A DNA stretch of 24,438 nucleotides from Opitutia bacterium (GCA_947488485.1 CANKZO010000016.1:1-24438); one strand, 5' to 3'; counted from the stretch's first letter, positions 15,427 through 24,438 are shown. Notes: generated by a model from the letters alone, not told the origin. Made by a program: numbers and translations.

Positions 15427-18400
15427 TTAGTTAAAGAAATACCGTAAGCCTAATTGAGCTTGCCAAGCATTTGCAACACTAATTGTCTTAACAAATGTTT
15501 TATCAAGAAGTTGCGTGCTACCATCAACAACTCTTGTTGCCATTCTATATGTTGGCACTCCTGTTGCTGAAACTGATGCAACTGTCAATGGACTTGCTGT
15601 TCCAAAGCTACCAGATGTTGTTGAATAACCAACTCCCCAAGCATTGTTTAACATATTTCCAAAGTTAAGAATATCCGCTCTAAATTGTATTCTATTTAAC
15701 TTTCCTTTAACATTAACATAAACTTCTTGAACTGCTGATAAATCAACTCTTGTTAACCAAGGGAAAAATCCACCATTTCTTTGTGCATATGTTCCCCTAC
15801 GTGAGTTAAGATATTCATCACCTGAAATAAGGGCATCTAACGCCACTTGTTGTTGTTCTGGGGTGAAAGTCTTCCCACCTGCTGTAAGTGTTGTAAATGT
15901 CAATTCTGTGGTGTTATTTGGCACATAAATCAAATCATTAATCTGGCCATCACCATTTAAATCATTTCCATAGATATAGCTAAGTTTGCTACCACTTGCA
16001 GATGTTGCCCCTAATGTAAATTCTGTTGAACCACCAAATTGACCACCATAATTAATTCTATAATTAACATAACCCACAAATCTATGACGTAAATCATTAT
16101 CTGTGAAGGAAGGGGTTAAGAAGTTTTGGCCACCTACGGTTGGGGCATTTGCCTGAACTGTGCTACCAACTGATTGAAGATCTGTTGATTTTGCATTAGT
16201 ATAACCAATCATACCACCTAGACCATTAACTGCTGGTTTTTCAATCTTTGCAGTTAAAGCATAAGAATAACCTCTATCTGTATTTGTAAGAACAAACGCA
16301 TTTGCGATGGTTGGATTTAAGAACCTTGCAACAGCAACTGTATTTGCTGCGCCTGAACCTGAACTTGCGACACCTGATGCCGGGAAACGTGGTCTTTCAT
16401 CTGCCAAATATCTATCTGGTGATTTTAAGTTAGCGTCAATATATCTTAAACCAGATAACGTTTTACCATAAATACCTTCTATTGTTCCAATTAAACCAAA
16501 TGGTAATTTGCGATCAACTGCAATATTTGATTTCCATACTGATGGGTATTTCAAATCTTCACTTGATGCGTTAATAACATAAGGAGGTAGTTTTGTAATA
16601 TCTGTTGTTGTTGGTGCAAATCTGCTTGGGTCAGTTGTAAATGGATATGCTGTTGTGTTTGTTACATTGATTACAGCTGTATTCACACCATTATTACCTA
16701 ACTGATTTGAAACCAATACTTGTGGAACACGAGATACAAAGATACCAGTTCCACCCCTAACTTGGGTTGTTCTTTCACCATCCACATCATAGTTGAATCC
16801 CAATCTTGGGGATATCAATAATGCTCTGCTTGGGAATTTATTTGTGCTAATTTTTGTTGGTTGACCATTTTTATCTGTGAATGTCAAACCACCAACAACT
16901 GGATTATAGAAATCTGCTGCTGTTGAATTATCATACATAACAACATCACCTCTTAAACCAGCAGTTACTTTTAACTTTTCAGTTAATGTATATTCATCTT
17001 GAACATAAGCACTTACTGTTGAAACCTTTAAGGTTTGCATTGGTTCAATACCGCCTGGTAGTAATGAATATCTTAAATTGTAACGATTAACATTTACTGG
17101 TGATAATGGATTACTTGGGTCATTCTTAAATTGCAATGCTGCTTTCTTGAAATCATCCATTGAATTATATACATATACACCATTTGATGCTGGGAAGAAT
17201 ACGTTATTTGATTGGAAATACTCATATCCTGCACCAAAAGTAAAATAATGCTTTCCAGATGACAAATTAAAATTGTTTGTCAAATTCAATGTGCTATAAT
17301 TTAACTTGTTGTTTGGTGTGAAGGGGTCAAAGCCAACTGTTGTATAAGTTGTACCATCCTTCAAAATATCCACAGTTGGGAATAAATCTGTTCTATACTT
17401 TCTATCCTCAATCTGTCTGTTCAAAGTTGCAATAAAGTTATTTGACATCTTCGTATTAAGAACAGAATTTAATTCAAAAGCGACTGACCTTGTATTATCT
17501 TGGATAATATATCCTGTATTCTCACCCGAGATTGCAAAAGCAGAGTTCTGTCTATTACCGTTACCAGCAGTATTGGAACTATTTGATGAACTAATAAGTT
17601 GTTCAGATTCAGAATCATGGTGAGAATATCTTAAAGACGCTTTATGCTTTTGATTAATGTTATAATCCAAACGCACAAGTCCTTTTGTACTCTTTACATC
17701 ATTATTGAAGTTATCAAGTTGTCCCAAATCATAATTGAAATTAGTTTTCATAAATGAAGCCAAATCTTTCAAATCAGTTTCTGTAACTCTTGACACATTA
17801 CCTGTTGCACCAGGTTTATTTGCTTGCCAACTTAAAGCAGGGGTTGACCCAACAAATTGTTCAGCATTTGCAAAGATGAATAACTTGTTCTTAATGATTG
17901 GCGCACCAATTCTAAATCCTGTTGTTTTTTCATCAACAAAGATTGTTGGTAATTTAATACCATTAACTGTTTTACCAACCAAATCACTTGACCTAAACAA
18001 CCGGTAAAATGAACCTTCAATATCATTTGTTCCAGAGCGAGTTACAGCATTTACGCCAGCCCCAACAAAACCTGATTGTCTAACATCAAATGGTGCAATA
18101 TTTAATTGAACTTCTTCAAGTGCATCAATAGAAATTGCTGTTGTTCCTGTTCTACCACCAGCAGCGGCAGATGAACCAAGACCAAAACCATTATTAAATA
18201 CAGAACCATCAATTGTAAAGTTATTAAAACGGCTGTCTTGACCACCAAATGAACGCCCATTTCCATAAGCATTATATTTTGTGATATCATCAATTGTTCT
18301 ACCGATTGTTGGTAAACTATTAATGGTTGATGAGTTAAATTGCGCAGTAGCACCAGTTCTATTAGAAGAAAAGATGTCATTCTTATTTGCACTAATTGTA

Positions 18401-18750
18401 ACTTCTGTTAACCCATACTCAACAACATCAAGTGAGTAGTTTAGATTAGCTGTTGTTCCCAAGTTCAAGATGACATTTGACTGGGTTTTTGTGGCATAAC
18501 CAACATAACTTACTACAACCATATAAGGCCCACCAATACGCATACCTGAAATCCTATATGAACCATCAACATCTGTGGATGTACCATAACTTGTTCCAGA
18601 TGGTATATGAACCGCTTCAATGGTTGCACCAATAAGCACCTCATTACTTGCATCTTTGATTGTACCTGATATGGCAGAAGTTGTTACCTGACCATAACCA
18701 ATAGTTAACGTTGCAAATGACAATAGCAACGTTTTAAAAATGTTTTTCAT
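15427..18750 (-). CDS. Oar-like TonB-dependent outer-membrane receptor with CarboxypepD_reg-like domain
   Basis: The product is a full-length 1107-residue outer-membrane protein. Residues 1-20 are a signal peptide (basic MKNIFK, hydrophobic core, GYG before Q). Residues about 25-110 form a carboxypeptidase-regulatory-like beta domain ([38 protein letters not shown]). The plug follows at about 118-245, with [30 protein letters not shown] and [11 protein letters not shown]. The rest is a TonB-type 22-strand barrel, with a [10 protein letters not shown] acidic loop in the C-terminal third and a terminal LGLRYFFN strand ending as outer-membrane barrels do. This is the Oar/OmpA-related group widespread in Bacteroidetes. 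No frameshift or missing domain is seen. It is a single-gene unit on the minus strand between phage genes, with its own terminator and candidate host-type promoter. The transported ligand is unknown. A moron acquired from a host is likely. Confidence 0.9.
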   Translation of the reverse strand: MKNIFKTLLLSFATLTIGYGQVTTSAISGTIKDASNEVLIGATIEAVHIPSGTSYGTSTDVDGSYRISGMRIGGPYMVVVSYVGYATKTQSNVILNLGTTANLNYSLDVVEYGLTEVTISANKNDIFSSNRTGATAQFNSSTINSLPTIGRTIDDITKYNAYGNGRSFGGQDSRFNNFTIDGSVFNNGFGLGSSAAAGGRTGTTAISIDALEEVQLNIAPFDVRQSGFVGAGVNAVTRSGTNDIEGSFYRLFRSSDLVGKTVNGIKLPTIFVDEKTTGFRIGAPIIKNKLFIFANAEQFVGSTPALSWQANKPGATGNVSRVTETDLKDLASFMKTNFNYDLGQLDNFNNDVKSTKGLVRLDYNINQKHKASLRYSHHDSESEQLISSSNSSNTAGNGNRQNSAFAISGENTGYIIQDNTRSVAFELNSVLNTKMSNNFIATLNRQIEDRKYRTDLFPTVDILKDGTTYTTVGFDPFTPNNKLNYSTLNLTNNFNLSSGKHYFTFGAGYEYFQSNNVFFPASNGVYVYNSMDDFKKAALQFKNDPSNPLSPVNVNRYNLRYSLLPGGIEPMQTLKVSTVSAYVQDEYTLTEKLKVTAGLRGDVVMYDNSTAADFYNPVVGGLTFTDKNGQPTKISTNKFPSRALLISPRLGFNYDVDGERTTQVRGGTGIFVSRVPQVLVSNQLGNNGVNTAVINVTNTTAYPFTTDPSRFAPTTTDITKLPPYVINASSEDLKYPSVWKSNIAVDRKLPFGLIGTIEGIYGKTLSGLRYIDANLKSPDRYLADERPRFPASGVASSGSGAANTVAVARFLNPTIANAFVLTNTDRGYSYALTAKIEKPAVNGLGGMIGYTNAKSTDLQSVGSTVQANAPTVGGQNFLTPSFTDNDLRHRFVGYVNYRINYGGQFGGSTEFTLGATSASGSKLSYIYGNDLNGDGQINDLIYVPNNTTELTFTTLTAGGKTFTPEQQQVALDALISGDEYLNSRRGTYAQRNGGFFPWLTRVDLSAVQEVYVNVKGKLNRIQFRADILNFGNMLNNAWGVGYSTTSGSFGTASPLTVASVSATGVPTYRMATRVVDGSTQLLDKTFVKTISVANAWQAQLGLRYFFN

Positions 18751-18782
18751 ACTAAAATTGTTTTGTTATTAAAATTATTTAT

Positions 18783-18812
18783 CTAAAATAAGACTTTACA
18801 ATGATAACCAAA
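18783..18812 (-). promoter_or_regulatory. Candidate Bacteroidetes-type promoter of the receptor gene
   Basis: On the minus strand TTTG (18809-18812) is followed after 18 bases by TATTTTAG (18783-18790). This matches the Bacteroidetes TTTG/TAnnTTTG promoter in all but one fixed position; the usual spacing is about 19-21, so it is slightly short. Transcription would begin about 26 bases before the ATG at 18750. A GATAAATA at 18776-18783 on the same strand, one mismatch from the T4 late element, is an alternative. In DNA this AT-rich either could be chance. Confidence 0.4.
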
Positions 18813-18876
18813 TAAAATATTTTAGGCAAGTTTTTTTTGAATTTATATTTTTCATATATTTATTAAAAAATATAAT

Positions 18877-19251
18877 ATGAATTTTTACATAAAGAAAAAT
18901 GCGGATTTACCCCTATTGAAAGTTGAACCAATAAAAGATGGTAGGTCTGATTATAAAAAATTTATGGAAGATTTGGAAACATCCACCATATTATTTTCTA
19001 TGGTTGATACAAAAAATAATTCATACAAAATTACAAACGCAGAGGCGTATATAGTGGCAAAAGAAACAATAGAACCAACCTCCACCGTAGAGTATTACAT
19101 ATATTACCAATTCAAAAAAAGGGAAACAAATACCCCTGGCATATATAAAGGTGAATTTTTAATTAGGAATGAAGATGGGGATCTCATCTTGCCTTTAAGA
19201 GAAGAATTAACTATTATTGTTTTGGACTCATTTATCAAGAAGTTCAATTAA
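18877..19251 (+). CDS. Small BppU-like virion/baseplate structural protein
   Basis: The 124-residue product has the alternating beta pattern of the N-terminal domain of BppU-type baseplate proteins. LPLLKVEPIKDGR stands in place of the usual P.L...L.DG. It is followed by TILFSMVDTKNNSYKITNAEAYIV, then GIYKGEFLIRNEDGDLILP and a last strand, ELTIIVLDSF. In those proteins the fold is Ig-like and sits in the baseplate or fibre attachment. The sequence is short and I assign it by pattern. No signal peptide is present. It lies 33 bases upstream of the DNA polymerase gene on the same strand and shares a divergent gap with the receptor gene. The mix of structural and replication genes in one run is unusual but not unknown in large phages. 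Confidence 0.65.
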   Translation: MNFYIKKNADLPLLKVEPIKDGRSDYKKFMEDLETSTILFSMVDTKNNSYKITNAEAYIVAKETIEPTSTVEYYIYYQFKKRETNTPGIYKGEFLIRNEDGDLILPLREELTIIVLDSFIKKFN

Positions 19252-19284
19252 TAATTTCAATCTTCACCTTTAAATTCTTTTTTT

Positions 19285-21963
19285 ATGTTAAGCAGTCAAG
19301 AAATTGAGGAGTTTCTTAACGGATCTGACCCGGAGGAATATATTGTCGCTATTGAATACGACTTTATGTCTAACAATGTATATAAAATTAAAGAAATACC
19401 AAATAAGGGTAAGCAAATTATAAAAGATACATTTACAGCATTCTGTTGGGTTGGCAATTTAAATTCATTAAATTTTTATAATAAATCAAAGGTTTTGCAA
19501 AAGGAAGCAATGACCAAGCATGGGATTATTATAACAAAATTAAGAACAGATGACCACCCAAGATTGGAGCATGGCATGAAATTTATGGTTCAATCATTAA
19601 AAGGATATAGGGATTTAACCGCATTCTTTAAGGAAGGGGGTTTAGACCCAAAAGGTGAAGTTGGTAGAACCAAAATAATTATGCTACCCCCAGTTGACCA
19701 ATATCTCATATCCAAAGGTAAAAGGCTATTTAAAGGTTTTGATTCTTATGATGATATAACAAGACTTGTATTTGACTTAGAAACCACAGCATTAGAACCT
19801 ACTGATGGTAGAATATTTATGATTGGAATTAAAACCAATAAAGGTTATTCCAGGATTATAGAGTGCATTAACCCAGAGGATGAAGCAAATGGTATTATTG
19901 AGTTCTTTAAAGTTATTGATGAAATTAAACCAACAATCATTTCAGGATACAATTCAGCAACGTTTGACTGGGAATGGATTTTCAAAAGATGTGAAATATT
20001 AAAGATACACGCTAAAACGGCTTGTAAATCATTAAACCCAGCAAAATCATTCACAAGAAGAGATTCTATGCTGAAATTAGGGGGCGATGTGGAGAAATAT
20101 ATGCAAACTTCCATTTGGGGATATAACGTTATTGACGTAATTCACTCCGTAAGAAGGGCACAAGCTATCAATAGTGACATCAAATCTGCTGGTCTTAAAT
20201 ATATTACAAAATATATAAATGCAGAAGATGATGACCGTGTTTATATTGAACATACCAAGATTGGTAAAATGTATGGAGATAAAGATGAATATTTTCTTAA
20301 TATCAATAATGGAAAATATAAATTAGCAACAGATTATCCTGACCTTGATATTAAGTTTCCAAAAGTTTATAAGAAAATAACTGGCGATAAACTTGTTGAA
20401 GCTTATCTTGATGATGACTTGGAAGAAACAATGAGAGTTGATTCAGAATTTAGTCAAGCCTCATTCTTATTGGCGAAGATGGTTCCATTACCTTTTGAAA
20501 GGATATACACAATGGGCACAGCAGGGTTATGGAAGGTATTGATGTTGGCTTGGTCATATAATAATCAGTTGGCTATTCCCCAAAGTGAGGGTAAGAGAAA
20601 CTTTGTTGGGGGATTATCCAGGTTGGTTAAGGTGGGTTATTCAAAGAATATCATAAAACTTGACTTCTCATCCCTATATCCATCCATACAATTGGCTCAT
20701 GATGTGTTCCCATCTTGTGATATAACTGGTGTTTTGAAAGGTATGTTAAAGTTTTTTAGAAATGCAAGGATAGATTATAAGAACTTGGCAGAAGAGTGGA
20801 AGGACAAAGACAAGAAAATTTCAGCAACATATGATAATAAGCAATTACCAATAAAGATTTTCATTAACTCTTTGTTTGGATCCTTATCTGCACCATTAGT
20901 TTTCCCCTGGGCTGAAATGGACAAAGGTGAAGAGATAACTTGCACAGGCAGATTATATTTAAGACATATGATTAAATTCTTTATGGATAGGGGTTATGTC
21001 CCATTAGTTTGTGATACAGATGGTGTTAACTTTTCAGCACCAGATGATTTTGAGAATAGGGAATATATTGGCAAAGGAAATAACTGGAAAGTTAAACTTG
21101 ATAAGGTTTACAAAGGTATATATGCTGACGTTGCAGAATACAATGATTTATATATGAAAAAAGAGATGGCATTAGACTTAGATGGTCATTGGGCATCTTG
21201 TGTGAATTTTGCAAGAAAAAACTATGCTATTATGAAAAATGATGGCAAAATAAAGTTGACAGGAAATTCAATCAAATCAAAGAAACTTCCACAATATATT
21301 GAAAGATTTATTGATGTTGGTGTTAAGTTATTGCTTGAAGGTAAGGGAAAAGAATTTATTGAGGAATATTATAATTATTTTGAAAAGATTCATAATAAGG
21401 AAATTCCCCTAATTGAAATTGCAAATAAGGCAAGGGTTAGACAAAATGTTCAAGACTATGTAAAAAGGTCAAAGACATTAAATAAGGCTGGTAGCACCAC
21501 AAGCAAGATGGCACATATGGAATTAATTATAAAGGAAAAATTGCATGTGAATCTTGGGGATATTATATATTATGTTAATAATGGAACAAAACAATCACAC
21601 GGGGACGTATCAAAGACAAAGGATGGTATTAAATTAAATTGCTATTATATTGATCAGAATGTGTTTGAAAAAACCCCTGACTTGACTGGTGACTATAATG
21701 TGCCACGGGCTGTTGTAACTTTTAACAAAAGGATAACTCCATTATTGGTTGCTTTTAGCCCAGAGATTAGGGATAGAATTTTAATAAAAGACCCAGCAGA
21801 TAGGCAATTCTTTACAACAGAAGAGTGTACATTGATTAATGGTATTCCTTATGAGGAGAAAAATCAAGATGATTTAAATGATGTAATGATTATATCAGAA
21901 GATGAGGTTAAATTCTGGGAAAAAATAGATGTGAACCCAAACTTAATATATGATAATGTGTAA
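19285..21963 (+). CDS. Family B DNA polymerase with 3'-5' exonuclease (T4 gp43-like)
   Basis: The 892-residue enzyme is the replicative polymerase, close in length to T4 gp43 (898). Exonuclease motifs: Exo I FDLETT with D164 and E166; Exo II NSATFD with N223 and D228; a likely Exo III YLDDD with Y374 and D378. Polymerase motifs: A at D460-FSSLYPS; B at K524-IFINSLFG (Phe replaces the usual Tyr of NSxYG); C at D577-T-D579-G; and a KxY-type RKNYA at 644-648. All key acidic residues are present, so both activities should be intact. The A-to-B spacing of 64 residues is shorter than in T4-type enzymes and nearer archaeal-type family B enzymes. The start is the first ATG, with no Shine-Dalgarno site. 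A strong terminator follows directly. No other replisome gene lies in the window. Confidence 0.95.
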   Translation: MLSSQEIEEFLNGSDPEEYIVAIEYDFMSNNVYKIKEIPNKGKQIIKDTFTAFCWVGNLNSLNFYNKSKVLQKEAMTKHGIIITKLRTDDHPRLEHGMKFMVQSLKGYRDLTAFFKEGGLDPKGEVGRTKIIMLPPVDQYLISKGKRLFKGFDSYDDITRLVFDLETTALEPTDGRIFMIGIKTNKGYSRIIECINPEDEANGIIEFFKVIDEIKPTIISGYNSATFDWEWIFKRCEILKIHAKTACKSLNPAKSFTRRDSMLKLGGDVEKYMQTSIWGYNVIDVIHSVRRAQAINSDIKSAGLKYITKYINAEDDDRVYIEHTKIGKMYGDKDEYFLNINNGKYKLATDYPDLDIKFPKVYKKITGDKLVEAYLDDDLEETMRVDSEFSQASFLLAKMVPLPFERIYTMGTAGLWKVLMLAWSYNNQLAIPQSEGKRNFVGGLSRLVKVGYSKNIIKLDFSSLYPSIQLAHDVFPSCDITGVLKGMLKFFRNARIDYKNLAEEWKDKDKKISATYDNKQLPIKIFINSLFGSLSAPLVFPWAEMDKGEEITCTGRLYLRHMIKFFMDRGYVPLVCDTDGVNFSAPDDFENREYIGKGNNWKVKLDKVYKGIYADVAEYNDLYMKKEMALDLDGHWASCVNFARKNYAIMKNDGKIKLTGNSIKSKKLPQYIERFIDVGVKLLLEGKGKEFIEEYYNYFEKIHNKEIPLIEIANKARVRQNVQDYVKRSKTLNKAGSTTSKMAHMELIIKEKLHVNLGDIIYYVNNGTKQSHGDVSKTKDGIKLNCYYIDQNVFEKTPDLTGDYNVPRAVVTFNKRITPLLVAFSPEIRDRILIKDPADRQFFTTEECTLINGIPYEEKNQDDLNDVMIISEDEVKFWEKIDVNPNLIYDNV

Positions 21964-21968
21964 AATGA

Positions 21969-22002
21969 AAAACCCCCAGCCTAATTAAAGATTGGGGGTT
22001 TT
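21969..22002 (+). terminator. Bidirectional terminator between polymerase and convergent gene
   Basis: AAAACCCCCA (21969-21978) and TGGGGGTTTT (21993-22002) make a perfect 10-bp stem with a 14-base loop, starting 5 bases after the polymerase stop codon. T-rich ends on both strands fit termination of the polymerase transcript and of the convergent minus-strand gene ending at 22006. Confidence 0.9.
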
Positions 22003-22005
22003 CTT

Positions 22006-22305
22006 TTATTTTCTCATTTTGAGACCATATTTGGCGTATAAATCGTAGAAACCTTTGCTTTTTAGATTCCAGTTTGTTTTAGTGTCGCCTAAATATTCCA
22101 TAAATTCTTCATAATCATTAATACCAAATATTCTTTCATCTGTGTAATGTTTTGGCTCATTAACTTCTTTATCATTGGCATCATACCAAGTATTAGTTAC
22201 AGGGTTTAACATATACAAGGTTTTATATACTTGTTTAGTTTTACCAAACTTTTTCCGGAATAATCGGATTAACCGATTTTTAATTAATTTAATTGTTGTT
22301 TTCAT
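22006..22305 (-). CDS. Hypothetical 99-residue basic phage protein
   Basis: I do not recognise this protein. The first 27 residues are strongly basic (MKTTIKLIKNRLIRLFRKKF), and the rest is Tyr/Asn/Asp-rich with PVTNTWYDANDKEVNEPKHY and INDYEEFMEYLGD. The basic amphipathic N-terminus could bind nucleic acid or a membrane surface, but this is a guess from charge. It is the last gene of a minus-strand run of at least four. It has a 18-base gap from the gene before it and ends at a shared bidirectional terminator. Confidence 0.65.
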   Translation of the reverse strand: MKTTIKLIKNRLIRLFRKKFGKTKQVYKTLYMLNPVTNTWYDANDKEVNEPKHYTDERIFGINDYEEFMEYLGDTKTNWNLKSKGFYDLYAKYGLKMRK

Positions 22306-22323
22306 TTTGTTTTGTGATTTAAA

Positions 22324-22656
22324 TTAACCTTTTAATCCATCTGAACTAACGATATACCAAGTGCCTGAACAATGCTTGAACTCAACACATGCACCTTTTT
22401 GCAATAATATCTCATCAAACTCCTCATCAATTTTATTATTATCAGCAACAATTTTAATCTCAGTCATTGCTTTTATGGTTACATTATCTGTATTTTTTGA
22501 ATTAAGCATTAAATTACAGTGGGGGATTGCTCTCACAATAATAAAACTTTCACCTGACGTAACATATTCAGATTCTGAAACAATAGACATATCTGATGTA
22601 TTAACAAAAACACCATTGATAACTTTTTGTATTGGTATTGTTTTTATAATTGCCAT
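22324..22656 (-). CDS. Small beta-rich phage protein, possibly a virion decoration/structural protein
   Basis: The 110-residue product looks entirely beta-stranded: IPIQKVINGVFVNTSDMSIV, ESFIIVRAIPHCNLMLN, NVTIKAMTEIKIVAD and GACVEFKHCSGTWYIVSSDGLK. I recall the closing pattern (GACVEF....GTWYI.SSDGLK) from short proteins of large marine phages, of unknown function. The lack of catalytic-looking residues and the neighbouring neck-type gene suggest a virion part. No signal peptide is present. The gene has a 43-base A/T-rich leader without a Shine-Dalgarno site. Confidence 0.7.
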   Translation of the reverse strand: MAIIKTIPIQKVINGVFVNTSDMSIVSESEYVTSGESFIIVRAIPHCNLMLNSKNTDNVTIKAMTEIKIVADNNKIDEEFDEILLQKGACVEFKHCSGTWYIVSSDGLKG

Positions 22657-22699
22657 AGTTTTTTTATGTAAAAGTAATTAAAAATAATTATAAAACAAA

Positions 22700-23818
22700 T
22701 TATATAACATAAATTTGTCTTGGCATCGCAGTAAATTTTAATTGCTTATTTAAATTTTCAGCAATCATCGCTTCTTTTTCCATTTGTTTTTCAGGTCTTA
22801 ATCTTTCCAATCTTGCCAATAATTCTTCAACAAGTTTTGCTTTCTCATCTTTCCCCTCGGTAATCAATGATTCATAATCTAACTTTAACTCTGAATCTGG
22901 TGCTTTTATATTTCCGCTATACTTTCCCCTAACTCTACCTAAACTTTCTTTTACATATGCTGTAAACCATCTTCTAACCCAATGTTTTGCTGGTTGGTTT
23001 AACTTATCCCAAGTTAATTCGCTAAATGGAACATCTGATGGTAATTTAATAACATCAGGATTATCGGCCAAACAATTACCCCTACTATCACCATCAACAT
23101 TATAATACCAATACCAAACTTGTATTCCAGCATATAATGAATAATTGCTCCAACTGAATTTACCCCCAGGTGTGTTATATAAATGGATTGCTTTCTTTCC
23201 ATCAGGCAAACCTGTTATTCTATATGTTAATGAACCACCTAAAATTCTATTTAAAATGTTTGAACTCTGCATCCTTAACAAATAATCAAATCCTGACATC
23301 ATAAAATAAGATCCTTGATAACCCATTTGAGCATATCCTGCCTCACCAGCACCAAGACCAATTCCACCCAATCCAAATCCACCAGCACCACCTAAACCAA
23401 ATGCGGTCCATGGTTGATTGCTAAACCAAAGCAATTCATTAACTTCCCTACCTGCTGGTATTTCATAAACTTGCTTGCCTCTTTCAAGGGTAAAATAATC
23501 TTTTTCTAAAACCCAATTGCCCCCAGATTGCAACCCAACAATTTTTGAATACGCATATTCATATTGCTTTTCAAAATCCATTGTTCTTGTAATCAAAGCA
23601 TTCGCAACAGATTTTTCGCTCATATTAAGATTAACCAAATTAACCCATTGAGATTCTGTTAACCAATCAAGCATATATTGTTCATAATCTTGAACGGACA
23701 ATTCCATTAAGGAATCCATCATTTCATCAGTTATCTCAACACCTCTTAATGGGGCACCAAGTAAATGACGAATTCTTGTATAAATTTGTGTTCTTTCCGG
23801 CTCGGCTATTACTGACAT
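22700..23818 (-). CDS. Neck-type virion structural protein (T4 gp13/gp14-like role suspected)
   Basis: The 372-residue product begins MSVIAEPERTQIYTRIRHLLGAP, then a helical N-terminal part (EITDEMMDSLMELSVQDYEQYMLDWLTESQW). A beta region follows (KDYFTLERGKQVYEIPAGREVNELLWF), then a glycine-rich insert at 140-170 and a GIQVWYWYYNVD strand. The C-terminus is a long charged helical tail (GRVRGKYSGNIKAPDSELKLDYESLITEGKDEKAKLVEELLARLERL) ending in RQIYVI. I recognise the overall pattern as a structural protein of T4-like and large Bacteroidetes phages, and I believe a head-to-tail neck protein, but I cannot prove the gp13/gp14 match. It sits 39 bases downstream of the superoxide dismutase gene on the same strand. 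Confidence 0.75.
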   Translation of the reverse strand: MSVIAEPERTQIYTRIRHLLGAPLRGVEITDEMMDSLMELSVQDYEQYMLDWLTESQWVNLVNLNMSEKSVANALITRTMDFEKQYEYAYSKIVGLQSGGNWVLEKDYFTLERGKQVYEIPAGREVNELLWFSNQPWTAFGLGGAGGFGLGGIGLGAGEAGYAQMGYQGSYFMMSGFDYLLRMQSSNILNRILGGSLTYRITGLPDGKKAIHLYNTPGGKFSWSNYSLYAGIQVWYWYYNVDGDSRGNCLADNPDVIKLPSDVPFSELTWDKLNQPAKHWVRRWFTAYVKESLGRVRGKYSGNIKAPDSELKLDYESLITEGKDEKAKLVEELLARLERLRPEKQMEKEAMIAENLNKQLKFTAMPRQIYVI

Positions 23819-23857
23819 ATTTCTTTTATTTATAAATATAAGAAATTATTCTTTTGG

Positions 23858-24438
23858 TTACACCTCATTTGCATTTTGATACAATTCAAGAACAAAATCC
23901 CAATTTACATAATCCCAAAAGTTGTGGATATATTCATCCCTTTTGTTTTGATATTTTAGATAATAAGCATGTTCCCATAAATCCAATCCCAATATTGGAA
24001 AGCCCCCATCCTTAATCACATTCATTAGGGGATTATCTTGGTTTGGCGTGCTTATCACTTTTAATCTATTATTTTTTGTCACAATAAGCCAAACCCATCC
24101 GGATCCAAAATGGTCTTTTGCAACTTCCTCAAACTTTTTCTTGAAAGCATTAAATGTTCCAAAACTTGCATTTATTTTTGCTTTTAATTCCTTTGGTACA
24201 TCCTTTTTGGTGGGGGTTAACATATTCCAGAATAAAGCGTGATTAAATGCGCCACCAGCATTATTCCTAATCTTATCATCATATTTGCTTATGTTTGATA
24301 TGATTTGCTTTAAATCACCATTTGATTTTGTTTTCTTTAATGCTTTATTCAATTTATCAACATAACCAATGTAATGTTTGTTATAATGAATATTCATTGT
24401 TTTTTCATCAACAAAAGGTTTTAATGAAGCATATGAAT
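23858..24438 (-). CDS. Fe/Mn superoxide dismutase, Mn-type residues (5'-partial at window edge)
   Basis: The enzyme would convert superoxide to hydrogen peroxide and oxygen in the cytoplasm. The frame stays open upstream of the ATG at 24397 to the window edge, reading SYASLKPFVDEKT before MNIHYNKHY. This is the normal N-terminus of the family, so that Met is internal and the true start is outside. Metal ligands, numbered from the ATG at 24397, are H4 (IHYNKHY), H53 (FNHALFW), D139 and H143 (DLWEHAYY). The metal-preference residues are Gly49 (NNAGG) and Gln120 (NQDNPLM), as in Mn enzymes; Fe enzymes have Gln and Ala there. The catalytic and dimer segments GSGWVWL and WEHAYY are intact. No signal peptide can be judged. 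Its placement next to a neck-type gene in a phage is unusual. A sodA/sodB label is left open. Confidence 0.9.
   Translation of the reverse strand, partial: SYASLKPFVDEKTMNIHYNKHYIGYVDKLNKALKKTKSNGDLKQIISNISKYDDKIRNNAGGAFNHALFWNMLTPTKKDVPKELKAKINASFGTFNAFKKKFEEVAKDHFGSGWVWLIVTKNNRLKVISTPNQDNPLMNVIKDGGFPILGLDLWEHAYYLKYQNKRDEYIHNFWDYVNWDFVLELYQNANEV

Noticed and set aside
22262..22278. AATCGG/CCGATT inverted repeat
   Set aside because: It lies inside the 99-residue coding region, has only a 6-bp stem and lacks a T tract, so it is not treated as a terminator or operator.
23827..23838. TATAAATA on both strands upstream of the neck-type gene
   Set aside because: It is only 9 bases from the ATG on the minus strand, leaving almost no leader, and the plus-strand copy points into an antisense gene. 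This is likely AT-rich chance.
24395..24397. ATG as the start of the superoxide dismutase
   Set aside because: The upstream codons to the window edge are open and encode the conserved family N-terminus (SYASLKPFVDEKT), so this Met is internal.
1..24438. tRNA genes
   Set aside because: All intergenic gaps are under 170 bases and A/T-rich, and none shows a cloverleaf or a TTCRA T-loop that I could find by eye.

Overview
The window looks like part of a large, AT-rich, tailed double-stranded DNA phage that infects a Bacteroidetes host, probably a flavobacterium or relative. Phage evidence: a T4-type family B replicative DNA polymerase, a 1362-residue modular tail fibre/adhesin, a BppU-like structural protein, a neck-type structural protein, tightly packed genes and TATAAATA-type late promoters. 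Host evidence: a complete Oar-like TonB-dependent outer-membrane receptor, no purine-rich Shine-Dalgarno sites (genes start after A/T-rich leaders, often as TAAAATG), and one candidate promoter of the Bacteroidetes TTTG/TAnnTTTG class. No taxonomic search was possible, so the host is an inference.

Layout. (1) 1-2621, minus strand: five closely packed genes, mostly of unknown function and one WYL-like, ending in a terminator hairpin. (2) 2622-2677: a divergent control region with two face-to-face T4-late-like promoter elements. (3) 2678-7298, plus strand: a giant adhesin (ConA/LamG-like N-terminal region, three Thr-Pro-rich stalks separated by two related beta domains, polyglycine tip) and a small fibre-associated protein. 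(4) 7350-15259, plus strand: a 30-codon remnant of a glycosyltransferase, then two paralogous polypeptide-GlcNAc-transferase-like genes flanking a lower-GC block. That block holds a methyltransferase, two more glycosyltransferases and a methyltransferase-HtrL-GT2 fusion. A small possible Cys-His-Asp protein closes the run. (5) 15385-18812, minus strand: the TonB-dependent receptor as a self-contained unit with its own terminator and candidate promoter. (6) 18877-21963, plus strand: a BppU-like protein and DNA polymerase. (7) 21969-24438, minus strand: two small proteins, a neck-type structural protein and a Mn-type superoxide dismutase whose N-terminus lies beyond the right edge.

Working model (inference). 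The sugar-transfer and methyl-transfer genes next to the adhesin may decorate the Thr-rich stalks of that adhesin, giving a mucin-like glycosylated fibre. Some eukaryotic members of the same GlcNAc-transferase family glycosylate Thr-rich mucins or hydroxyproline. The TonB-dependent receptor and superoxide dismutase look like accessory genes that change the infected cell surface or protect the infected cell. All intervals over 300 bases are occupied by genes; the longest non-coding gaps are 15260-15426 and 7299-7445, both described below.
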